From NCBI GenBank assembly GCA_021799555.1, contig JAJZAG010000167.1, forward strand, positions 1-8,301: a stretch of DNA of 8,301 bases, in the 5' to 3' direction. Both the position numbers and the translations under genes were made by a program. Shown in pieces: positions 1-4,901 of this stretch. Every line of letters starts with the position of its first letter. Position 1 is the stretch's first letter. This DNA comes from Deltaproteobacteria bacterium (lineage in GTDB: Bacteria; Desulfobacterota; Binatia; Binatales; Binataceae). The notes under the pieces are model-generated. The model made no database searches and was not told the DNA's origin. It saw only the letters and a program-made list of their open reading frames with translations.

Positions 1-2
1 AC

Positions 3-257
3 GGGATGCTCTCGACGGCGTGGCCGTGGCCGTACGCACCCGAAGGCTTGCCGCCGCTGACCGTCCAGATGAATCGCGCCGACCCGTTCGATCAGTTTGA
101 CGGATGCGGCGACGGACAGTTCAACGCGCGCGCCGACGGCCTGGTTGACACTATCTACAACCTCTGGGACCGCAATCCGGTCAGCGTAAAGGCGAGCTAC
201 CTGACCTCGCGCGGGAAAGTCGATCGTCCGCCCGCGCCTCAGTTTGCCAGTTACTAA
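3..257 (+). CDS. C-terminal end of an unrecognised protein (5' truncated by window)
   Basis: An open frame enters from the left edge and ends at the TAA at 255-257, giving about 84 visible residues. The Met at position 6 is not a convincing start: no ribosome binding site can be assessed there, and the frame stays open to the window edge. The visible part is rich in Pro, Asp and aromatic residues (early WPWPYAPEG, then DPFDQFDGCGDGQF, later DTIYNLWDRNP) and ends in a Pro-rich tail, PPAPQFASY. There is no membrane segment and no heme or metal motif that I recognise. The composition would suit the end of a secreted or periplasmic enzyme, but that is a guess. The secreted cytochrome starts 60 bases downstream on the same strand, so the two could be co-transcribed. 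I do not recognise the family. Confidence 0.55.
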   Translation, partial: GMLSTAWPWPYAPEGLPPLTVQMNRADPFDQFDGCGDGQFNARADGLVDTIYNLWDRNPVSVKASYLTSRGKVDRPPAPQFASY

Positions 258-264
258 GCCGCGG

Positions 265-279
265 CGAACTATGAGTTCG
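265..279 (+). repeat. Small inverted repeat between the partial gene and the cytochrome gene
   Basis: CGAACT at 265-270 pairs perfectly with AGTTCG at 274-279 around the 3-base loop ATG, eight bases after the upstream stop codon. No T-run follows, so this is not an intrinsic terminator by itself. It may be chance or a transcript-stabilising hairpin. Confidence 0.3.
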
Positions 280-317
280 ATCGGAACCGCGATGCTTCGC
301 TTGCCGGGGGATGACAC

Positions 318-1094
318 ATGAATGCTCGAGCAAAGCTGATCACTACTGCAATTCTCAGCGCAGGCGCCGCCTGCTTACTGACTATCGCCGTCTCGCACCG
401 GCGACTTGCTATTCTCGAACCCGCGATCGGCACCGCACCGGCCTTCGCCCAGGATGCGCCCGCACACGCGGTTCCTGCGGCGAAACGCGGCGGCGTCGTC
501 GTCGAACTTTGCGACGGCGTCACCAGCGTCGAGGTCGCCGGAACCAAGCCCGGGCAGCCGCTGAGCCATGCGCAGGCGCTCGCCGTGACCGGCAAGCTGA
601 TGGCCGAGTGGCAACGCAAGCATCCCGGCGAGAAATGGGTAATGGCGCAGGCAAGCGAAGCGCCGGCCGCCAGCGTTGCGGGCGCCGCGAACATCGGCGG
701 CCCAAACGCTCAGGGCGGCGCAAAGCTCAAGAGCCAGCAAGGCGACACTTACGCGAGTTTTCACGAGCGCGATTACAAGATCTGGAAGGCGGAAACCGAC
801 GCATTTGTCGCTCAGGGCAACAAGATTTTCCATTCCGCCAAACTCCTGGGCGGCACAATCGGCGTGAGCTGCGACATGTGCCATCCCAATGCCGCCAATA
901 CCCATCCGGAGACCTATCCCAAGTATCAGGAACAGCTTCAGCGCGTCGCGTTGCTGCGCGACATGATCGACTGGTGCATCGAGAACCCGGTCAAGGGCAA
1001 AACTCTCGATCCGAACGACCCCAAATTGCGCGCACTCGAGGCCTATATCCTCGCCCAGCGCAAAGGCGTTGCGCTGGATTATGGAAAACATTGA
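318..1094 (+). CDS. Secreted mono-heme c-type cytochrome (SoxA/TsdA-like C-terminus)
   Basis: The protein has 258 residues. Its N-terminus looks like a signal peptide or anchor: Lys/Arg near the start, hydrophobic residues about 7-26, and a possible cleavage after APAFA at 40-44. This predicts a periplasmic or membrane-anchored protein. The single heme-binding motif is CDMCH at residues 185-189. It is followed by DMIDWCIENP (Met216, Cys220) and a KLRALEAYILAQRKG stretch. In SoxA- and TsdA-like cytochromes a similar 'WCIE-P ... ALxAYI' block follows the heme site and can supply the distal ligand, so Met216 is a candidate ligand here; this is inference. Residues about 57-110 form a separate N-terminal part with a lone Cys (VVELCDG), and about 110-140 is an Ala/Gly-rich linker. 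I do not recognise the N-terminal part. GGGGG at 306-310 lies 7 bases before the ATG. The catalase gene follows after 30 bases. Its role is presumably electron transfer; the partner is unknown. Confidence 0.8.
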   Translation: MNARAKLITTAILSAGAACLLTIAVSHRRLAILEPAIGTAPAFAQDAPAHAVPAAKRGGVVVELCDGVTSVEVAGTKPGQPLSHAQALAVTGKLMAEWQRKHPGEKWVMAQASEAPAASVAGAANIGGPNAQGGAKLKSQQGDTYASFHERDYKIWKAETDAFVAQGNKIFHSAKLLGGTIGVSCDMCHPNAANTHPETYPKYQEQLQRVALLRDMIDWCIENPVKGKTLDPNDPKLRALEAYILAQRKGVALDYGKH

Positions 1095-1124
1095 TAGTCA
1101 ATGAACGGAGAACGACGTAAGCCG

Positions 1125-2588
1125 ATGAGTATAAAAACAACCTTGACGACCGATTCTGGCGCGCCTGTCGCCGACAATCAGAATTCACAAACCGCGGGCG
1201 CAAACGGCCCGGTGCTGATTCAGGACCATCATCTGATCGAAAAGCTCGCCCATTTCGATCGCGAGCGTATCCCGGAGCGCGTGGTGCACGCTAAAGGCTC
1301 GGGCGCGTATGGATATTTCGAGCCGACCGCCGACGTATCGCGATGGACGATGGCCAGGTTCATGCAACCAGTCGGCAAACGGACCGAAGTGTTCATTCGC
1401 TTATCCACCGTCGCCGGCGAGAAAGGTTCCGCCGACACCGTACGCGATCCGCGCGGCTTCGCGATCAAATTTTACACCGAAGACGGCAACTACGATTTGG
1501 TCGGCAACAACACTCCGGTGTTCTTTATTCGCGATCCGCTTAAGTTTCCGGACTTTATTCATTCGCAGAAGCGCGACCCGTACACCAACGTCCAGGAGCC
1601 GGAAAACGTCTGGGATTTCTTTTCGCTGAGTCCCGAAGCCACGCATCAATTCACCTGGTTGTTCGGCGACCGCGGCATTCCGGCGACCCTGCGCAACATG
1701 GACGGGTTCAGTTCGCATACCTATCAATGGGTCAACGCGCAGCGCGAGGTCTTCTGGGTCAAATATCACTTCAAGACGGATCAGGGGATCAAATGCCTGA
1801 CCACCGAAGAAGCGCAGCGGATCGCCGGGCAGGATCCGGACCATCATCAGCGCGACCTGATGAAGACGATCGAGCGCGGCGAGTTCCCGTCATGGACGCT
1901 CAAGATGCAAATCATGCCCGCCGCCGACGCCGCCGGCTACCGCTTCAATCCTTTCGATCTGACTAAAGTCTGGCCGTACAAAGATTACCCGCTAATTCCG
2001 GTCGGCAAGCTGGTGCTTAATCGTAATCCCGAAAACTATTTCGCCGAAGTGGAGCAGTCGGCGTTTAATCCCGCGCATTTCGTGCCGGGTATCGGGCCGT
2101 CGCCGGACAAGATGCTGCAGGGGCGGTTGTTCTCATACGGCGATACGCATCGCTACCGCCTCGGCGCAAACCATATGCAGTTGCCGGTAAATCGACCGCA
2201 CGCGACCGCGGCCGCCAATTACTCGCGCGACGGCTACATGAGGTTCGACGGCAACCACGGACGCGCGAAAAATTACGAGCCCAACAGCTTCGGTGGCCCC
2301 GCGCAATGCAATTCCCCGACCTGGGCGCCGCTCGAGGTTCACGGGATGGCGGCTGCGCACGCGCCCGAGCGTCATCGCGAAGACGACGACTTCGTCCAGG
2401 CCGGAAACCTGTACCGCGTGATGAAACCGGACGAACGCGGGCGCCTGATCGATAATATCGCGGCCAGTCTCGGCCAGGTGACGAACGACAAAATCGTCGA
2501 GCGCTCCCTGTCTCATTTCGCAAAGGCCGATCCCGACTACGGCGAGCGCGTGGCAATAGCGGTGCGCAACCGCCGCAACCCGCGATAA
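1125..2588 (+). CDS. katA: Heme catalase (monofunctional, small-subunit type)
   Basis: This enzyme converts two hydrogen peroxide molecules to water and oxygen in the cytoplasm; no signal peptide is seen. At 487 residues it has the usual length of small-subunit, clade 3-like catalases. Diagnostic residues, by comparison with bovine catalase, are the distal His55 in RVVHAKGSGAYG, the distal Asn128 in VGNNTP, and the heme-ligating Tyr338 in RLFSYGDTHRYRLG. The segments STVAGEKGSADTVRDPRGFA, WDFFSLSPE, FNPFDLTKVWP and VGKLVLNRNP are all typical. The core spans about residues 10-385, and a C-terminal helical region (about 415-480) is also present. I chose the ATG at 1125 over the in-frame ATG at 1101 because MSIKTTLTTDSGAPVADNQ matches the normal catalase N-terminus. 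GGAG at 1107-1110 is rather far upstream (14 bases) for a binding site. The gene lies 30 bases after the cytochrome gene, so it is probably in the same transcript. The symbol is by family and is not exact orthology. Confidence 0.95.
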   Translation: MSIKTTLTTDSGAPVADNQNSQTAGANGPVLIQDHHLIEKLAHFDRERIPERVVHAKGSGAYGYFEPTADVSRWTMARFMQPVGKRTEVFIRLSTVAGEKGSADTVRDPRGFAIKFYTEDGNYDLVGNNTPVFFIRDPLKFPDFIHSQKRDPYTNVQEPENVWDFFSLSPEATHQFTWLFGDRGIPATLRNMDGFSSHTYQWVNAQREVFWVKYHFKTDQGIKCLTTEEAQRIAGQDPDHHQRDLMKTIERGEFPSWTLKMQIMPAADAAGYRFNPFDLTKVWPYKDYPLIPVGKLVLNRNPENYFAEVEQSAFNPAHFVPGIGPSPDKMLQGRLFSYGDTHRYRLGANHMQLPVNRPHATAAANYSRDGYMRFDGNHGRAKNYEPNSFGGPAQCNSPTWAPLEVHGMAAAHAPERHREDDDFVQAGNLYRVMKPDERGRLIDNIAASLGQVTNDKIVERSLSHFAKADPDYGERVAIAVRNRRNPR

Positions 2589-2658
2589 CCCGCCCAGGCG
2601 CCCTGATACGAGCGGCGCACCGGGATCAACCTCGGGCCGCAAGCGCGATGACAGAGAG

Positions 2659-2695
2659 TTAACAGACTTGCTAAAATCGAAATACTGTGTATACT
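2659..2695 (+). promoter_or_regulatory. Two overlapping sigma70-like promoter patterns
   Basis: TTGCTA at 2668-2673 and TATACT at 2690-2695 are spaced by 16 bases. A second pair, TTAACA at 2659-2664 and AATACT at 2681-2686, is also spaced by 16 bases and lies nine bases upstream. The doubling comes partly from the direct repeat ATACTG at 2682-2687 and 2691-2696. The hexamers match the TTGACA/TATAAT consensus at four or five of six positions. Transcription would start near 2702 and run rightward into a region with no confident gene and antisense to the alcohol dehydrogenase. It is a pattern match only. Confidence 0.4.
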
Positions 2696-2724
2696 GATTT
2701 TCGTGGCGTGAGCGTCCGTGGCTC

Positions 2725-3003
2725 ATGTCGGATGCGGTTCTGACCTTGGCCGAGCGGCGATCGGAGTGCGGAAAATGCGGCGCAACTCGGGTGACGGATG
2801 GAGCAGACGAAGCCAAGGCCCGCGAGAAAAAGTCCCCGCAAATTCAGGCTGAATACGAAGTCGAAGCGGAGCTCCGAGCTCCGAAAACGGCAAAACGAAC
2901 CCATCGCGAGAAGCCTCGAGGCGTCGCCGCATCTTCCAGCGTGCATCCGCCTTCGCGGCGTCGGCGGTCCGCGCCGCCGTCTAGTGCGGGAACTCGACCA
3001 TGA
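2725..3003 (+). CDS. Doubtful small hypothetical protein, 92 residues
   Basis: This frame begins about 23 bases after the predicted start point of the promoter pattern at 2690-2695, which is the main reason to list it. It has no recognisable Shine-Dalgarno sequence. The protein has one CGKC pair (residues 15-18), then a charged Lys/Glu/Arg-rich middle and a basic Ser/Pro/Arg-rich tail, which looks like low-complexity translation of GC-rich DNA. It matches no family I recognise. Its last 23 bases overlap the 3' end of the alcohol dehydrogenase gene on the other strand. It could equally be a chance frame over an untranslated RNA or spacer, and I lean slightly towards chance. Confidence 0.2.
   Translation: MSDAVLTLAERRSECGKCGATRVTDGADEAKAREKKSPQIQAEYEVEAELRAPKTAKRTHREKPRGVAASSSVHPPSRRRRSAPPSSAGTRP
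2962..2979 (-). terminator. Weak GC-rich hairpin just after the alcohol dehydrogenase stop
   Basis: CGGCGG at 2962-2967 pairs with CCGCCG at 2974-2979 around a 6-base loop, directly beyond the leftward stop codon at 2981-2983. No T-run follows in the leftward direction, so an intrinsic terminator is not established. It could pause polymerase or protect the 3' end. Confidence 0.25.
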
Positions 3004-3997
3004 CCTTGGCGCGCGCGCCGGGGTTCTTAAGCGCCTCGAACATCCGCGGAACCTGATCGATCGCGACCACGTCGGTGATCATCGGTTTGGCGTCAATCTT
3101 CCCCGAGGCGAGCGCGGCGATCGTTTCGCTGAACTCGGCGCGATTGTATCCGACGATAAACTCGATCCCGATCTCCTTGAAGATGCAGGCGAGGGGATTG
3201 ATCAGATCCGGCTCCATGCAGGCGCCCAGCACGACGACGCGGCCGTGCAATCCTACCATGTCGATTGCGGCGCCAAGCGTGGACTTGACGCCGATACACT
3301 CGAAGACGACCTCGGGCGGGCGTCCGGTAAGCTCGGCGACTTTCCTGGCGGGATTTTCCTCTTGTGGATTGACGACAGCCGCCGCGCCGAGTCTGAGCGC
3401 GAGGTCCTTGCGCCCGGAAGCAAGCTCGGAAACGACGACCGTCGCGCCTTTCGCTATCGCCCAGATGGCCGCGGAAAGGCCGATCGGTCCGGCGCCCATC
3501 ACGACCACGCCCATCCCGGACCTGAGATTCGCGCGATTGACTCCGTGCAATCCGACCGAGAGCGGTTCGACGAGCGCACCCTCGCGCGAGCTTACATTGT
3601 CGGGCAGCTTGAGGATGCTCGCGGCGCCGCACATCACGTACTCCGCGTAGCCGCCGGGCAATTGGCCGAGACCGAGGCCGCGCGTGCGTTCGCAATGCAT
3701 CCCGTCGTCGCGGCGGCATCGTTCGCACTCGCCGCACGAGATGAAGGGCAAAGCGGTTACGCGATCGCCTTTGCGAAATCCGGTGACGCCGGCGCCGAGT
3801 TCGTGAATCTCGCCGCAGAACTCGTGGCCCATCACCGTGTCGGGCTTCATCCCGAGGCCGTACTGAACGGCGTGCAAGTCCGAACCGCAGATGCCGCAGT
3901 CGTGAACCTTGAGGACGACTTCGCCGGCGCCGGCGCGCGGCTCGGGAACGTCGATCACCGCCATCGCGTCTTGTCGTTTGAACACCGCGGCTTTCAT
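2981..3997 (-). CDS. Zinc-dependent medium-chain alcohol dehydrogenase (threonine/polyol dehydrogenase-like)
   Basis: The 338-residue protein is a cytoplasmic NAD(P)-dependent oxidoreductase of the MDR superfamily. The catalytic zinc ligands are visible as Cys37 (CGICGSD), His58-Glu59 (GHEFCGE) and Glu144 (LVEPLSVG). The structural zinc site is complete: Cys88, Cys91, Cys94 and Cys102. The Rossmann motif GAGPIG is at 168-173, and Glu191 at the end of the second strand suggests a preference for NAD over NADP. The order and spacing fit the sorbitol, threonine and butanediol dehydrogenase branch, but the substrate cannot be read from the sequence. An AAGGAG site (plus-strand 4004-4009) lies six bases before the ATG. 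The gene is third in a leftward unit, 21 bases after gloA, which raises the possibility of a role with alpha-hydroxy carbonyl compounds. That role is inference from context only. Confidence 0.88.
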   Translation of the reverse strand: MKAAVFKRQDAMAVIDVPEPRAGAGEVVLKVHDCGICGSDLHAVQYGLGMKPDTVMGHEFCGEIHELGAGVTGFRKGDRVTALPFISCGECERCRRDDGMHCERTRGLGLGQLPGGYAEYVMCGAASILKLPDNVSSREGALVEPLSVGLHGVNRANLRSGMGVVVMGAGPIGLSAAIWAIAKGATVVVSELASGRKDLALRLGAAAVVNPQEENPARKVAELTGRPPEVVFECIGVKSTLGAAIDMVGLHGRVVVLGACMEPDLINPLACIFKEIGIEFIVGYNRAEFSETIAALASGKIDAKPMITDVVAIDQVPRMFEALKNPGARAKVMVEFPH

Positions 3998-4018
3998 CGA
4001 TCGCTCCTTCGCGGCGCG

Positions 4019-4414
4019 CTACGCGCTCGCGCGCTTTTGCTCGATCAGTTCGATCTTGTAGCCGGTCGGATCCTCGATGAACGCGATTGGCGTCGTGCCG
4101 TGCTTCATCGGGCCCGGTTCGCGCGTGACCTTGACGCCGCGCTCCCTGAGCTCCGCGCAGGTCTTGTAGATATCGTCCACGGCAATCGCGAGATGGCCGA
4201 ACGCGGTGCCGATTTCGTACTTCGTCACACCCCAGTTGTAGGTCAGCTCGACGACGGTATGATCGCTTTCGCCGCCGTAGCCGACGAAAGCGAGCGTGAA
4301 CTCGCCGCCCGGGAAGTCATGCTTGCGAAGCAGCTTCATCCCGAGCTTGTTGCAATAGAAGTCGAGCGACTCGTCGAGATTCGCGACCCTGATCATCGTG
4401 TGCAGCAGGCGCAT
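4019..4414 (-). CDS. gloA: Glyoxalase I (lactoylglutathione lyase)
   Basis: This enzyme isomerises the hemithioacetal of methylglyoxal and glutathione to S-lactoylglutathione, the first step of the glyoxalase pathway, in the cytoplasm. The 131-residue length is standard for the bacterial homodimeric form. All four metal ligands sit at the positions known for the E. coli enzyme: His5, Glu56, His74 and Glu122. The protein opens with MRLLHTMIRV and carries DFYCNKLGMK, AFGHLAIAVDD and FIEDPTGYKIELIE, all typical of the family. It lacks the insertions seen in zinc-type enzymes, so a nickel or cobalt preference is likely by family knowledge. Its Shine-Dalgarno sequence overlaps the stop codon of the upstream small gene, with a gap of 6 bases between the genes, so translation is probably coupled. 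The downstream neighbour is a zinc alcohol dehydrogenase. Its presence implies a glutathione-like thiol in the host. Confidence 0.95.
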   Translation of the reverse strand: MRLLHTMIRVANLDESLDFYCNKLGMKLLRKHDFPGGEFTLAFVGYGGESDHTVVELTYNWGVTKYEIGTAFGHLAIAVDDIYKTCAELRERGVKVTREPGPMKHGTTPIAFIEDPTGYKIELIEQKRASA

Positions 4415-4420
4415 CCGCGA

Positions 4421-4714
4421 TTACCTCCGTTTCTTGCCGCCGTTAGCGGCGCGATTGCGCCGCGCCGCGATCGCTTTGTCGAGCGCGCCGCGAATTTCGT
4501 TGAACAGATCCTCAGTCGGCGCGAAACCCTGCTCCTTCATCTTGTCGATCAACTCGCGGCGGTCGATCCCGAGCATCTCGAGCGCCTCATGTTCGTGCAG
4601 CCGCTTGGAGCGCACCAGATCGAGAATCGCGAGTTCGCGGACACGGGCGCGGAACTGATCTTCCGGAAACTGCGCATCGAAGACATCGGCCGGCAGATCG
4701 ATCTTGATTTGCAT
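4421..4714 (-). CDS. Small helical UPF0175-like protein, possible DNA-binding or antitoxin-like
   Basis: The 97-residue protein starts with MQIKIDLPADVF, a strand-type opening like that of UPF0175 and other small antitoxin-like proteins. Residues 20-37 (about DQFRARV to LVRSK) are helical, and 39-63 (LHEHEALEMLGIDRRELIDKMKEQG) look like a helix-turn-helix, in the style 'xLs-xxAaelLGmsrxEfxxlL'. The C-terminus is basic (ARRNR, then KKRR). I chose the ATG at 4714 because the conserved opening begins there. The same frame runs open upstream to an ATG at 4912, but that stretch looks like non-coding leader and would overlap the dehydrogenase start. The ribosome binding site is weak. It heads a leftward unit with gloA and an alcohol dehydrogenase, so a regulatory role for that unit is possible but not shown. 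No toxin partner is visible next to it. Family assignment is by eye and moderate. Confidence 0.6.
   Translation of the reverse strand: MQIKIDLPADVFDAQFPEDQFRARVRELAILDLVRSKRLHEHEALEMLGIDRRELIDKMKEQGFAPTEDLFNEIRGALDKAIAARRNRAANGGKKRR
4424..4428 (-). promoter_or_regulatory. Ribosome binding site of gloA overlapping the upstream gene's end
   Basis: GGAGG on the minus strand (plus 4424-4428) lies 9 bases before the gloA ATG and directly abuts the TAA at 4421-4423 of the small upstream gene. Ribosomes finishing the upstream gene would land on it, which suggests translational coupling. Confidence 0.75.
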
Positions 4715-4777
4715 GGCGTTGATGCCCCGACTTTCCGCGATTGTCAAAATGAAGTCAAACGACGCGCCGGGGACGCG

Positions 4778-4815
4778 ATCGGCGCCTCGCGCGACTCTTG
4801 GCGAGGCACCCCGAT
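4778..4815. repeat. Interrupted inverted repeat in the divergent region
   Basis: GCCTCGC at 4784-4790 pairs perfectly with GCGAGGC at 4801-4807 around a 10-base loop. An outer pair, ATCGG at 4778-4782 and CCGAT at 4811-4815, extends it to 12 paired bases with a 1-base and a 3-base interruption. It could be an operator half-site pair or an RNA hairpin in the leader of the dehydrogenase message. Confidence 0.5.
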
Positions 4816-4820
4816 GTGTG

Positions 4821-4842
4821 CGATTTCTATGCATCAGAATCG
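4821..4842. repeat. Second inverted repeat upstream of the first acyl-CoA dehydrogenase
   Basis: CGATTTCT at 4821-4828 pairs with AGAATCG at 4836-4842, seven pairs with one bulged T, around a loop that contains the palindrome ATGCAT. It lies six bases after the preceding inverted repeat. A third, smaller one follows (GGAACC 4845-4850 with GGTTTCC 4853-4859, one unpaired T). Confidence 0.4.
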
Positions 4843-4890
4843 GGGGAACCGAGGTTTCCGGGGCAGGCGACACGCAAATACCGCCGCCCC

Positions 4891-4901
4891 AGGAGGTGAT
4901 C
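4891..4901 (+). promoter_or_regulatory. Extended, near-perfect Shine-Dalgarno sequence
   Basis: AGGAGGTGATC runs right up to the ATG at 4902. It is the full complement of the usual bacterial 16S rRNA 3' end (GATCACCTCCT). The core AGGAGG sits 5 bases from the start codon. This fixes the start of the first acyl-CoA dehydrogenase and suggests strong translation. Confidence 0.85.

Larger units (their letters stand above)
2589..2980. other. 392-base region without a confident gene
   Basis: This region lies between the catalase stop and the end of the convergent alcohol dehydrogenase gene. It holds an AT-rich island at about 2655-2700 inside otherwise GC-rich DNA, with promoter-like hexamers, a doubtful 92-codon frame and some GC-rich hairpin potential near 2947-2979. 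CGGAGCTCCGAGCTCCG at 2867-2883 is a local palindromic repeat. I see no clear intrinsic terminator for catalase here: no hairpin is followed by a T-run. Confidence 0.6.
4715..4901. promoter_or_regulatory. Divergent intergenic region between the glyoxalase unit and the dehydrogenase pair
   Basis: This 187-base region must hold the start signals for both the leftward unit (4714 and below) and the rightward dehydrogenases (4902 and above). On the minus strand TTGACA (plus 4742-4747) is a perfect -35 hexamer. The sequence 17 bases beyond it (CATCAA) is a poor -10 and would give an almost leaderless message. The minus-strand hexamer TTTGAC occurs twice about 11 bases apart (plus 4743-4748 and 4754-4759), roughly one helical turn, which could be an activator or repressor site. 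Several inverted repeats follow at 4778-4859. I see no strong rightward promoter. Confidence 0.5.

Noticed and set aside
375..1091. A 238-codon leftward frame and a 269-codon rightward frame over the cytochrome gene
   Set aside because: The cytochrome frame has a signal peptide, CxxCH and a proper ribosome binding site. The others are Arg-rich or antisense shadows.
1101..1124. An upstream ATG for catalase adding eight residues
   Set aside because: There is no binding site before 1101, and the usual catalase opening begins at 1125.
4704..4901. An upstream in-frame start (ATG 4704) extending the first acyl-CoA dehydrogenase by 66 residues
   Set aside because: The family N-terminus MDFNY begins at 4902 directly after a perfect Shine-Dalgarno sequence, and the paralog starts at the same residue. 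The extension would overlap the start of the divergent gene.
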